Positions 10,593-23,475 of a stretch of 64,000 nt of DNA are shown piece after piece. The position numbers and the translations under genes were made by a program. The notes beneath the pieces were generated by a model that ran no database searches, was not told the origin of the DNA, and was given only the letters and a program-made list of their open reading frames with translations. The stretch covers positions 44,491,202 to 44,555,201 of the forward strand of contig OX359264.1 of NCBI GenBank assembly GCA_947179155.2, given 5' to 3'. The DNA is from Hedera helix (lineage: Eukaryota; Streptophyta; Magnoliopsida; Apiales; Araliaceae). Each line of letters starts with the position of its first letter. The first letter of the stretch is position 1.

Positions 10593-13500
10593 TGTAATAT
10601 CTTGAATATTTATAAAACTTATAAATGTGATATGAAATGACTAAAGTTAGTTGTAAGTTAATTTCGAGGTCAAAATTCTTGTAAGTTAGGTTGAACCCAA
10701 ATATTTCAAAAATGATCTGACAAGACTTGATAAAGATTGTCAATTTAAAAACCTAAGAACGATTACTCAAGCATACCTTGAGCTATCTTAAAAAATATAT
10801 ACAATTCAAAAATGCGATCATATACGACAGTAAGTTAAACTTTTAACCTAAATTATGTGTTATGTGATTAGTAAAGCTTCTATTAAACTTTAAATGTGTT
10901 ATGTAATTTATCTCTGTGTTGAATTTCGTGTTTCGGTTCAAGTAATTAACCTTAACACTTATTAAAATCGAAAAGTTATTTAAAGGTTAAAACCTAATTA
11001 TATGGTTTGGAAAACCTAAACCCTAAAGGTTCAACCCTAAGGGTTAAACCCTAAATCCTAGAAAGTTATTATTCACATATACGCGTATAATACGAAAATT
11101 ATATGGGTAGAATACGAAAATAATACGGTATAAATATGAAAAGGTCAACTGTGAATAGTAAAAGTCAACTATGCTACATGTATACTTATTAAGATTAAGG
11201 TTAATTAAAATTAAGATTAACCTAATTTAATTGGTGAATTAAGAAACTAATCCACCAATCAAGTTGCTAGCTTTAGTAGAGAATTAACCAATGTTGAGTT
11301 AGTTGTTAACTCTAGTTAATAGATAAAGTTAAAGCATAAGCCAAGCCAAAGTCAAGTCAAACTTGGAGCCAAAGTATAAACCAAACTTGGAGCTAAAGTT
11401 GGAGCCAAGCTAAACTTGAAGCCAAAGTAGAAGCCAAACTTGGAGCCAAAGTTAAAGTCAAGCCAAACCTGGAGCCAAAGCTTAGTTGCCATTTTTACCA
11501 TTTTACCCTAACTTGGAAAATCCTATAAATAAGAGTCTTCACTCTTCATAATCCTTACCAATTCACTAAGAAAATTAGGGCAACAAAGCTACAGAGATAT
11601 ATTGTTAGATTAATCTTGTTGATGAGTATTGAAACCTTGCACAAATTGTTGTCAACGCTTGCACTCCAAAAGGTAATCTCTAGTTGTTATTATGAAAATT
11701 TTCAATTTGTAGAGTAAATGTGAATAGCTATAATGCTCGATTTATTTTATGTCTACAGTAGTGAAATCAACATTATAAGTAGTTATAATGTTCATTTCAT
11801 TTCAAGTATTTAGTTAAAAAACTCAAAACACAAGCCGTTACGATATTCGATTTTTCTTATCGTTCTTCGTGTTCTTGAGTGAAAGTCATGAAATCTTACA
11901 TAAGTAGGTTTATGATTTTGTTATTTTTATGTTATTAAGTGTTATTGAGTGTTAGAACATATTATCTTAGCAAATTAATGCTTGAGGTATCATGTTTTCC
12001 CAATTGGTTCAAAGAAAGTTCAATCAGTTTTTGAGCAGTCACCTTTAGGATGAAATCTATGCAAATTTGTCAGGAATTTTTAACTTTAGTCTAAATATGA
12101 ATTGTAGAGGTGGAAGTTACGAACGCGTGAAATTTTGAACGACTAAAAATTGTTTTAAAGCGAAGAAGTTATGGCCGTTTAACTAAGTCGGGGTCTGGCA
12201 GTCCAACAATCTGCCCAAATTCGAAAATTTGGCTTAAAAATGAGTTTTTGAGTTAGCTAATTTTCCAAATAATTCCACCTATTAAAATTTTTAAAATAAG
12301 TTAATATAAGACTTATGACGTTATATAATACGATGAATCTAACCGCTTATACACTAAATGACTGTGTAGGGTTTTAACGCTTTGTCGGGAAACCCTAGTT
12401 TTGATTTGAGGCAAGTTCTAAACCTTTGTGTTATTAGCATGTTCTAAGATGGTTCATGTTATTATGTGATAGTTGACATGTGAAAGTACATGAATGAAGG
12501 TCTTATGTGATTAAATGATTAAGTGTTAGTTATTGATTAACTATTAAATGTTAATTGATATTTGATGATGCATATGAGTATGCATGAAATATGATTATTG
12601 TTAAGTATAAATTAATGTGAACTGAGATGTATGTTCAGTCAAAGCATGTTAAAGTTTATATGAAAGCATAAACTGTGTATGTATGTGATAATATGTTAGA
12701 CTTGCTGAGCCGTCATGCTCATTCTTGCGAATAAAACCTTATTTGCAGATTAAAGATGAACGTTAAGAAGATCATGAATGTAAAGATGAATCGTAGATTA
12801 GGTTTTAATTTTTGTTACTTGGTTTTGTATAAGTCATAATGACTGTTGTAATACGAACAAACAAACATGTAACCGAATATTAAATGAATGATATAAATTA
12901 TTATCATCAAAATGTTGTTATGTCATTAAATTTAATGTAATGTAGAATTGTTAAACATTAAAACAATGTTGATAATGATCTATTTATCTGGATGAGGATC
13001 GGTAAATAACTTGTGAGTGCTGTACATCCGAGATAGGACTAATCGATGTTAACTGGTCAAATCCATCGTTAGGTTCCTCGGACCCAGGTATAACTCGTTA
13101 TTACTATTCTGAATGTCAGATAAGTAGGATTATTGATATGAAGAGATATCACTATAAACAAATGTGTTTCGAGTAATGGTTTTAACTAGTTGGATAATGT
13201 TCTGTACGAAAATAGAATTTTGTACCGGACAAAGATATAATCATTTGTCACGGATAAAGATGCAAACATTTATCACGGGTGAAGATATAAACATTCATCG
13301 CGAGATTCTCTGTTCCCAAGAGCCGTCCTAATGATTTAATGCTGTAGATATTGGAACATGTAAAGTTATATAATATTTAAATCTTAAGGTTAAAATGGAT
13401 CGTTATATATGGTGTTATCCATTTATACGGATGAAATACAAATAGATACTTGTATAAATAATGAGACCGAGATCAAGTTAAGAGAAAATTTTAATGTATA

Positions 13501-13621
13501 GTCTAAAATAAGACTAATTCAACCAATATGATTATGAGATCATTGGTTAAGTTGATAGATGTATGAAATTAACGCACAAGGTCTGCCGCATAACTAGTGC
13601 GGGGATTTTGGGGGCGTTAGA
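10593..13621 (+). mobile_element. Solo LTR, family B, inside the repeat
   Basis: A 3.03-kb LTR starting TGTAATATCTTGAATATTT and ending GGGGGCGTTAGA, where the final TTAGA is probably a mutated TTACA. It has no internal region or partner LTR nearby, so it is a solo LTR. The flanks AACAA and AAAGA are only a poor 5-bp duplication, which suggests an older or mutated insertion. It contains a TATAAATA box at 11524-11531 and a minisatellite at 11339-11482, and is closely related to 56798-59905. Confidence 0.75.
11339..11482 (+). repeat. Minisatellite in family-B LTR
   Basis: Degenerate tandem units of about 20-30 bp built on ACTTGGAGCCAAAGT and GCCAAGCCAA, just upstream of the LTR TATA box. The other family-B LTR carries a longer version at 57539-57712. 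Units differ by a few bases and in spacing. Confidence 0.75.
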
Positions 13622-14310
13622 AAAGAAGGGTTAGGAAATAAGTACAGACGCGCAATGCCCTGGCGTGGGTTGGTTCAGCGGCTAAGCGTCGTGCGCGGGT
13701 GTATGAAGCTTGGTAATGGATTTATTTTGCAGCTTATTCTTGCACGTGGGTCTCGCTATGTCCATTATTGTTCCAACAACAGATTTTTGCCTCGGTGTAT
13801 ACGTGGGTCTAAACAAATAATTAAAAAAGAATGTAAATTAATAAGCCATCAGCAGATTTTGGAAAAGAAAAAAAGTATTAGAATTTAATTATAGTAATTA
13901 GGATATTGTGTATTATATTTTTATTAGTATTCTAATTCCTATTAGGGTTTGGAAAATTAAAAGTTCTATTAGGGTTAGGAAAGTTGTACTCCAACGAATA
14001 TTGTATTCTAGGGTAGAAATAATAACTTTTTCTTGGGCGGCCGTTAAAACTTAAGTATGTGGATCTAGTGCAAATCACAATCAACACCAATGGAGGCAGA
14101 GGATTGAAGAAGCGGCTGGAACTCATATTTGGGGATTTGACTCTTTTTCTTTACTTTTGTTTTTCATGGATGTTGATTAATATTTGGAAAAAGTTTGATT
14201 TATTTATTTTGAATTAAACATTCAATTATCATTTTATTATTCTATTATTTGTTAGTTTATTTGTCAATTGTAGTTTAAATAAAATTGGCTTGATATAAAT
14301 TAGTATTTGA

Positions 14311-14921
14311 AAAAATATTAGATATAATTCCATGTGGGTTCACTTTACTTATTACCATTTTACTTGTTGATCGTGTATACTTGTAAGTAAATGTTAATTA
14401 TTAAATTACACAAACAATAACAATGTTAACGATGGCATCAGAGCTTTATTAAGATTGTGTTAGCATGTGTAAGTCACGTGACATGTCTTCTAGAAGAGCG
14501 ATGTTAAAGATGGTAACGGAGCTAAAGTTATGATTTTGTAGACTGCCTTTCAAGCTTGACCTGTGAGTTAAAGGTGAATCGCTACATATACAAGGAATTT
14601 ATTTTCGTTTGGTTTCTTTTAAATAGTCTTGGCTTCATGTAAATAACACAGATTTATTTTTATCGCCTTGTGATTTGCGTTTAATTTAAGGAAGATTTGA
14701 TAAGTTAGGTCACATGATTACTGTTATGCTTTGTCTCAAATGTGTGAGTTATATCTTGGAGCAAGAGTAATTCAGTAATGTCTCTTTAGATATCATTTTG
14801 GAAATTTTCAAGAAATAAATAAATTGAATTTGATCATTATTTTTTGTTGCATTTATCTTATAGTATTTGGAAGATGATTATAAGTTTTGAAAATTGTTGC
14901 AAACTAATTTCTTATGGTAAT
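14311..14921 (+). mobile_element. Remnant of an old LTR retroelement (leader region)
   Basis: A degenerate tRNA-Met primer-binding-site motif, TGGCATCAGAGC, lies at 14433-14444; the equivalent in the second copy is TGGTACCAGAGC at 53677-53688. This suggests the repeat units before it are LTR sequence and the DNA after it the start of an internal region. No coding sequence remains. Similarity to the second copy ends at 14921, where another LTR begins. Confidence 0.4.
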
Positions 14922-16160
14922 TGTAATAACCCGAATATTTAACAATATTTCTTTTAATGAAAATATTGAGGAGATTAATAAAGGTTGTAAAATTTAAAAA
15001 TCTAGTTATGTGAGAAAGGTGAAAATGGATGGATAATTTTTTTTTATTTTTTATCTATGTGTTAGTAAGAACCTGGGAGGTTCAAGTGTTATAGAACCCT
15101 GAAAATTTTCTCTAGGAGCAGAGTTGCCTTAGAGGGGTGAGTAAATCAGTCATTAACTCAGGATGCGATTAGTGACTCAATAGATAAGGGAATTATAATA
15201 AAGATAATTCGCTAGGGTAAAATAAGGTAGTATGATACCTTTAAAATTCGATGAATTATTTGATGGATAAGATAAGCTAGGTATTGTTTCGGTAATTAGA
15301 TTTAAGTCAACCTAGTTGAAATAAACCCAAAAATTTAATAATGTTATAAATAAAATTTAGAATTTAAATTTCTAAATTAGTGAATTAATGAAGGGGGATT
15401 ATTGCAAACCCTAGGAAATGGTATTATGAATATTTAAATATTCGTGGATTTATTTTAAGGTTGTTCGTTCAATGAGGTTATAGAACTGACGAACAAACCT
15501 AGAAAATTAATACTGAGCGAGTGGTATGTTGAGAAACCTTAATTAGGATTCAATGAGACTTAATTAAGGCAAGTCTAATTGGGTTATGTAAAATTAATTA
15601 ATATAATTATTAATTAATAATAACTATGTGAAATATTAATGATATTAATTAATAGTCCAACTAGTAGTTAAACACTAGTAGGCTAGCTCATATATATATA
15701 TTTTAAAACAAGTCCACTTAATTAATTAAGTATGGATTTGTATGTTGGTTGTATTAATTTAATTAGGCAAGCCCAATGATTTATTTAAATTGGGAGACTA
15801 ATAAATTAATGTTTGAGCCCAATGTTGGTAAATTAATTTGGTGTTATAGGAGCCCAACCAAGATGAATAGTAAGCCCAAACAATTAAATTGAAAGCCCAA
15901 TTTTTGATCCAAATTAAAAGCTTCTAGAAGGATTTTTATTTTGCAAGTTAACTAATAAAAATAAATCAAAAATTGGGGCAATAAACCCTGTATGGCCGGT
16001 GGATTTATATGGTGTGGGTCCCTCTTAGATTTCAAATTTTATTAAACCAAATTGCTTGAGAAAAAGTGTGGAATACTCAACCTCTTTTGGCTAGAATTTG
16101 TAGAATGCTTGAAGTCCAATTTACATGCTTACTAGGTGTGTATGTATAGGTTGGCTTCAC

Positions 16161-16168
16161 TATAAATA
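16161..16168 (+). promoter_or_regulatory. TATA box in the chimeric LTR
   Basis: TATAAATA in a context resembling a plant core promoter, about 1.24 kb from the LTR start. Position and sequence match the boxes in the other LTR families here. Confidence 0.45.
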
Positions 16169-17239
16169 AATCACTTGATTCATTGGCTAATAGTTTACAA
16201 AGTTGCAAGAGAGAGCTTTTATATTGGTGCTAGTGAGTTTGGGTGAGTTAACTAGTGAGTTTCACCGAGTCCAACCGAGTAAAGCTTAGGTCAAGTCTTG
16301 GAGGTTCATCTCCTACTTTGGAAGGAAGAGAAAGAAAGCACACAAAACAAAAAGATTAGAAAACCCTAGTTATACTTGTTATGTGATTAAAAGAAGAAAT
16401 AAAGGGTAATAATACCATCTTTATGTTCTTTAAGTCTAGATACATACTAGATATGTTAAATAAGTGTTTCATGGATTTTTGGTATGGATCCATAAGCATT
16501 TATGTGGAAAAACTTAGCAAAAGTTGTAACATGATGTTTACCGAAAAACTAAAAAAAAAAACGAGTAGCCTCATTCCCTGAATTACTGTTTATGATCTGT
16601 AAGTCGGAATCATAATCTGTCAATTTTGTATACTAGATCTTGAAGTTATGTAAATTATCCAACTTGAATGACTAAAATCCGATTTAAAACGAGTGAGATA
16701 TGATTTTTCTACTAAAACACTCCACTATTGGAAGTTTTTGAGTGAATAGTCTGGTTATAGGCTGTTTTCAGTGGTCAAATCATGTCCAAAAAATAAATCC
16801 GATAATAGAAAATTGTAGTTCGGGAAGTTACGATTTCAACAATATAAAGTAGAGCATCATTGGAGTTATAGAACTTAAGGTATTAAGGTTTTAGTAAGAG
16901 ACCTCAAAACTGGACAGAATCTGGAAACATTTTAAACCTACTACCGGTTATTCTTTGGTGAACCGGCCGGAACATTACAGTTCACCACTTTTTCGGCCGG
17001 TTCCGACGAATGCTCGAACTGAAAAGTTGCTTGAAATTTCGTGTAATATTTTATAAAATTTAGTTTGTATTTTTAGTATGTAATTTGGTAATTTCTATAA
17101 TTATTAAATGATTAAAGCTAACTAATTACATGAAAAATTGTTAAAAGTATTTTTTAATGCTGGAAAAATGTTAATCACCCTACTTATTATTCAAGTTATA
17201 TTAAATAGTAAGTAAGGTTAAATAAAAGAAAAAAATATT

Positions 17240-18170
17240 TTTAATACTTTTTGAGGTGATAATGTACACTAGTTGGATGTTAATTAACTAATAATTGAAG
17301 AAAAATGATATTAAATAATAAATGTGATATTTAAACTATATCATATTATTTAATCAAGGAAAATAATTATTTATTATTTAATTGATAATTAAATAGTAAA
17401 TAAAGGAAGTAACTAGGTAATTATTATTTAATTAATATTAAATAGTAATTAAATTATGAGAAAGTGTTTAAACTAATTATTTATTATTTAGTTAAGTGTA
17501 AATAATAAATAAAGGCAACTAATTAATTTATTATTATTTAATTAACATTAAATAATAATTAAAGAGAGTTAATTGCTTATTATTTAATATATTAACTAGT
17601 AATCAAAGGATGTTAGAGTTAATAGTATAATTTTTTATTATTTAATTAAGATTAAATAATGAGTACGGATTATTAATTAATTAATTATTATTTAATTCAT
17701 ATTAAATAATAATTAAATGATAATTAAGTGGAATAAATTATTACTTAATCGGAAGAAGATTATTAAGTAATTAAAATATATTGCTAATATTAATAATTAA
17801 CTATTAAATGATAATAGTTAAGAATTAAATCATTATTCAATAATTAATAATGATATGTAATTAATTTAAAATATTATTAAAGGATTAATAATATTGTTTA
17901 GCATTTAATTAACTATTAAATAATAATAGTTAAGAGTAAAACCATTATTAAATAAATAATAATGATAAATAAAGATTTAAAATATTATTAAAGAATTAAT
18001 AATATTGTTTAACAAGTAATTAACTATTGAATAATAATAGTTAAGGGTTGAATCATTATTAAATAATTACTAATGATAAGTGAAGATTTCAAATATTATT
18101 AAATGGTTAATAATATTGATGAACAATTAAATTATTATTAAAATCATTAATAATTAAGCAGTTATAATGC
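17240..18170. repeat. Array of AT-rich palindromes (hairpins)
   Basis: Repeated near-perfect palindromes of the type TTATTATTTAATTAA paired with ATTAAATAATAATTAA, spaced roughly every 50-110 bp. Equivalent arrays occur at 22440-23340, 34690-35280 and 41440-42030, in other LTRs. Coordinates are approximate. Confidence 0.7.
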
Positions 18171-20013
18171 TCAAATTATTTCAAGTATGAAATCCAAAAG
18201 CCCAAGAACATAATATGTACGATTTTTCGTTCTCCGTATTCTTCGTATGTTCTTGAGCAAAAGTTATGAATATTTCTATGAGAAGTTTTATGATTTATGA
18301 TTTTTATGTTATTAAAGGTTATTGAGTGTTAGAACACGTTATCTTAACAAATTAATGCTTTAGATATCAAGTTTTACCAATTGGTTCAAAGAAAGTTCAA
18401 ATATTTTTTGTGCAGTCACCTTTAGGCTATAATTTGTGCAAATCTGTCAGGAATTTCATACTTTGGTCTGAATATTAATTGTAGAGGCGGAAGTTATGAA
18501 CGCGTGAAATTTTGAACAACTAAAAAATATTTTAAAACGAAGAAGTTATGACTGTTTAACCGATTCGAGGTCCAGCAGTCCAACAATCTGCCCAAATTCG
18601 AAAATTTGGCTTAAAAATGAGTTTTTGAGTTAGCCATTTTTTTTAAATAATTCCACCTATTAAAATAGTTTAAATAAGTTAATATAACACTTTTGAAGTT
18701 ATATAATATGATAAATCTAATCGCTTATGCACTAAATGACTATGTAAGATTTTAACGCTCTGTCGGAAAACCCTAGTTTCGATTTGAGGCAAGTTCTAAA
18801 CCTTTATGTGTTATTAGTATGTTCTAAGGTTGTTCATGTTATTATGTGATAGTTGATATGTGAAAGTACATGAATGAATGTCTTATGTGATTAAATGATT
18901 AAATATTAATTCATGATTAACTGTTAAATGTTAATTGATATTTGATTATGCATATGAGTATGTATAAAATATGTTTATTGTTAAACATAAATTAATATGA
19001 TTATTAGCTGAGATGTATATTTAGTCAAAACATGTTAAGGTATTTATGAAAGTATAAACTGTGTATATGTTGCTGAGCCATCATGCTCATTCTTACGAAT
19101 AAACCCTTATTTGAAGATTTAAAGATGAATGTTAAGAAGATCTTGAACATAAAGATGAAGCGTAGATTGGGTTTTCATGCTTTATTACTTGTATTTGTAT
19201 AAAGTCATAATGACTATTGTAATATAAACAAGCAAACCATGTAATCAAATATTAAATGAATGATATGAATTATTATCATCAGAATGTTATTATGTCTTTA
19301 TTTTGATATAACTTAGAATTATTAAAACTTAACATTGTATTGATAATGATCTATTTATCTGGATGAGAATTAGTAAATGACTTGTGAGTACTGTAAGCAT
19401 CCGAGACAGGACTAATCGATGTTTACTGGTCAAATTCATCGTTAGGTTCTTTGGACCCAAGTACAAACTTGTTATTACTATTCTGAATGTCAGATAAGTA
19501 GGATTATTAATATGAAGAGATATTACTATAACCAAATATGTTTCGAGTGAGGGTTTTAACTAGTTGGGTATGTTCTGTACGGAAAGAGAATTTTGTACCA
19601 GACAAAGATATAAACATTTGACGTGGATAAAGATGCAAATATTTATCACGGATGAAGATACAAACATTCATTGCGAGATTCTCTGTTCCCAAGAACCTTC
19701 CTAATGATTTAATGTTGTGAATCTTAGAATATATAAAGTTATAGAATATTTAAATCTTAAGGTTAAAATTGGACTGTTATATATGGTGTTATCCATTTAT
19801 ACGGATGAACTACAAGTTGATACTTATATAAATAAAGAGACCGAGATCAAGTTAAGATCCAAGGATTAAATTACGAATTTTTTTAATGTATAGTCTAAAA
19901 TAGACTAATTCAACCAATATGATTATAAGATCGTTGGTTAAGTAAGTAAATGTATGGAGTTTAACGTACAAGGTCCGTCGTAGCTAGTGCAGGGATTTTG
20001 AGGGTGTTACAGT

Positions 20014-20024
20014 TGGTATCAGAG
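20014..20024 (+). promoter_or_regulatory. Primer-binding site (initiator tRNA-Met type)
   Basis: TGGTATCAGAG begins two bases after the LTR end TTACA. This is the standard plant tRNA-Met primer site for minus-strand DNA synthesis of Ty3/gypsy and Ty1/copia elements. It shows that 14922-20011 ends as a 5' LTR. Confidence 0.85.
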
Positions 20025-20977
20025 AAGTAGGTTATAGTTTGGAGGTAATAAGTGTAATGACCCAAAAATTCATAAGACTGATGATTTTGGTCTTAGGTAA
20101 TTAAGATGAGTTAAGGATACGCTAAACCTTGGATGAGGAAGTAGTGGATAGTCGATTTGAGAAAATTTTAAGCTTTTGAGGAATTCGAGCGGAAATTTGA
20201 GGTTAAGATATAAAACTAACTCTGGTAAAGTGATAGACAATCACTTGAAAGGAATTTGGGTCCTATCACGAAAGGGCTATGACAGTGTTTGTAAAACAAT
20301 GCCTATGTTAAAAAAATCGATGAGATTGTTCGGAGGGGCAGATGTTGTAAGGGTTTGAAAATGGACCAAACTTTAACCAAATGGTGGTAGTGGTAATTCC
20401 AAGGATGAACTCATTTTTAGTAAGTCTAAAATTAAATCTGAGAAAGAGATGAATGCGTAAAAATGACTAAGCAGTTAACCTAATACGAATATTAGGGTTA
20501 AAAGAGAATATTTTAATATAAATAAATGAACTTATTAAACAGTAATTGTAAATTTTCGTGTGATTAATTTAAATCAGTATATGATGGTTTGATTTATTTA
20601 ATTATGTGTTTATATAATTAAAGGAGTTATAGGGAGGTTCAGTTAATGAGTTGATTAAATTAATGGACCAACCTAGGCTGTATAATATCAAAATTTGATA
20701 AAGTTAATGAGCTATGTAATGATTTAATTAACTTGATAAATAACGAGTTAAATTGGATGTGTAAATTAATTAATGTGGGTATTAGTTAATGATAATACGT
20801 AAAATATTAATAATACTACTTTATAGTTCCACTAAGAATTTATTAATAGTGGACTAGTCCTATTTAATTATTAAGCAATCACAATTAATTAAATTGTTGG
20901 GAGCCCAAACATAATTAATTATGTAGCCCAATGAAAGTTAATATATAGTCCATTATATAGCCCTATAGAATGCATGT

Positions 20978-20979
<2 letters not shown>

Positions 20980-21012
<33 letters not shown>
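20980..21012. repeat. (AT)n microsatellite
   Basis: About 16 uninterrupted AT dinucleotides within the family-C solo LTR. Confidence 0.9.
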
Positions 21013-21015
<3 letters not shown>

Positions 21016-22439
21016 TGTTTATATAATCACTTTTGGAATAAAAGAAAAATCAAAATAGAGGCAAGGGGGGAGTACCAATGGAGGGTGCAAAGCTCAATGT
21101 TTTTCATGTTTTACTCCCACAAACCCTAGTCTAGAAAACCCTTTCCCCAATGCTAACCTAGTTCCCCAATTAATGGATCTTGTTTGTACATGTATTGGTA
21201 ATATATGATAGATATACCATATGTATGTATTCTACTAGAAAATAAGGGAAAGAATGAGAGTGTTAGTTCATTGTATCATTTCCTAAGTGTTGGAGAAAGA
21301 GAGAGAAAGCTCTAGAGAAAAACTCTAGAGAATGAAAAAGAAGAAAAGAAAGTTTGTGAGCTTGAGAGCTACTAACCAAAACAAACTAAGAACCCCCATA
21401 CTAGAGGCTCACGGCAGCATCAAAGGAATGTGTGGATGCCATCTAGCTTCATAAATCACTTCGGAAAGCAAAGGAAACGAGCATCCAAGAGCAAGAGGTA
21501 TAAAACGTCTTAAAACCCTAGTTTTGGAACTCCTTTTGTACTTTATGAAATTTTTATGGAGGAAACCAAATTTTCGAGATCTTAATGTATTGATATATGC
21601 TAGACATGTGTATATAGGGTTTCATGTGGGTAGATCAAGTATTTATATGCATCTATGACAAAATATTTGGCCAAGATCTTCAAAATAATTTTTACCGATG
21701 AAAACGATTTCACCTAATACATAGCAGGCCCTTACCGGAATTACTGTTCACGATCCGTAAGTCGGATTCATGATCCTTCAATTTGGGGTGATAGATCCAT
21801 GAATTATGAAGATTCTCCAAGTTGAATGACTAAAATCTGATTTAAAATGAGCAAGTTATGAATTTTCTACCAAAACACTCCACTGTTTTTAAGGCTGTGC
21901 ACAACAGTCCGATTTGGAGCCAATTTAAGTACCCAAAACAAATCCAAATTTGATGTTTGATAACAGAATAATGTAGTTCGAGAAGATACGAACGCAACAA
22001 TATAAAGTAGAGCTTAATCGGAGTTATAGAACTCAAGTTATTAAGATTTTAGTAAGGAACCCCAAAACTGGACAGAAACTGGAAATGTTAAAAAGCCACT
22101 GCCGGTTTTTTTGAAATAAACCGGCCGGAGCCTTCAAGTGACCGGTTCACCCATTTTCCGGCCGGTTCCGGCGGCGGTCAAAACTAGAAAGTTGTTTGGA
22201 ATTTCGTGTACTATTTTATGGAATTTAATGGTATTTTTATAATGTTAGTAGTTATGTTTCATAATTATTTAATAATAAAAGCTTACTAAATGTATGAAAA
22301 ATAATAAAAAGTATTTTTAAATGTTGGAAAAATATGAACAAATAACCTACTGATTATTTGAAGTGTTATATGTATGAAGATGATATTATTTCCGAAAATT
22401 GGTATTTTTCATATTATTTATGGTGTAAAGGTACACTAA

Positions 22440-23340
22440 TTTGTGACTACCTAGCTAGTAATTCAAGAAAATTATAAATAAATTATTATTAAATATTAAA
22501 TATATTCTTTAGGTATTTAATAACAATATCAACTTGTTTGGAGAAAATAAATTAATTATTTATTATTTAATTAGGTATTAAATAGTAAATAAAGGAAAGT
22601 AAATAACTAATTATTCTTTAATTAATATTAAATAATAATTAGAGTAAGATAAAGATTTTAACCTTTAATTATTTATTATTTAATAAGATTAAATAATAAA
22701 TAAAGAGAGTTAGGTAATTATTATTTAACATTAAATAATAATTACAGTTAAGTAAAGTTGATAACATAATTATTTATTATTTTATTAAGAGTAAATAATA
22801 AAGATAATTAATTAATTATTATTTAATTAACATTAAATAATAATTAAATATGGTTAATTGCTTACTATTTAATATATTAAATAGTAATCAAAGGATGTTG
22901 GAGTTAATAATATAAGTGTTTATTATTTAATTAATATTAAATAATGAGTACGGATAATTAATTAATTAATTATTATTTAATTCATATTAAATAATAATTA
23001 AATGGTAATTAAGTGGAATAAATTATTACTTAATAGAAAGAAGATTATTAAGTAATTAAAATATATTGATAATATTATTGATTAACTATTAAATGATAAT
23101 AGTTAAGAATTAAATCATTATTCAATAATTAATAATGATATGAAATTATTTAAAATATTATTAAAAGATTAATAATATCGTTTAGCATTTAATTAACTAT
23201 TAAATAATAATAGTTAAGAGTTAAACCATTATTAAATAAATAATAATGATAAATAAAGATTTAAAATATTATTAAAGAATTAATAATATTGATGAACAAT
23301 TAAATTATTATTAAAATAATTAATAATAATGAGAAGTCAA
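22440..23340. repeat. Array of AT-rich palindromes (hairpins)
   Basis: Same architecture as 17240-18170: alternating TTATTATTTAATTA and TAATTAAATAATAA blocks forming many potential hairpins, partly alignable with that array block by block. Bounds are approximate. Confidence 0.7.
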
Positions 23341-23396
23341 TTAAAATATTATTAAAGGGTAATAATACTAGCAAGCAATTAAATTATTACTAAAAT

Positions 23397-23397
<1 letters not shown>

Positions 23398-23474
<77 letters not shown>

Positions 23475-23475
23475 T
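23398..23475. repeat. (TAA)n microsatellite
   Basis: About 25 perfect trinucleotide repeats in the family-C solo LTR. It is absent from the equivalent part of the chimeric LTR. Confidence 0.9.

Larger units (their letters stand above)
10524..14310 (+). repeat. 0.75-kb direct repeat, unit 2, split by an LTR
   Basis: Matches unit 1 in two pieces, 10524-10592 and 13622-14310, interrupted by the LTR at 10593-13621. It differs from unit 1 at many positions, for example in the stretch around 13655-13700. The duplication is therefore older than the segmental duplication of the whole region. Confidence 0.7.
14922..20011 (+). mobile_element. Chimeric 5' LTR (family A/C front, family B tail)
   Basis: Starts TGTAATAACCCGAATATTT and ends GAGGGTGTTACA at 20011, immediately before a primer-binding site, so it serves as a 5' LTR. 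The first ~3.2 kb, to about 18160, resembles the solo LTR at 20053-24749, including the paired ACCGG...CCGGCCGG segments near 16940 and the AT-rich hairpin array at 17240-18170. From about 18165 it switches to family-B sequence. The final ~330 bp are nearly identical to the end of the LTR at 26663-28549, its likely 3' partner. The TATA box is at 16161-16168. There are no genes. Confidence 0.65.

Noticed and set aside
23398..23475. Regular spacing suggestive of a CRISPR-like or satellite array
   Set aside because: It is a simple (TAA)n microsatellite in a plant LTR; no CRISPR structure exists in the window.
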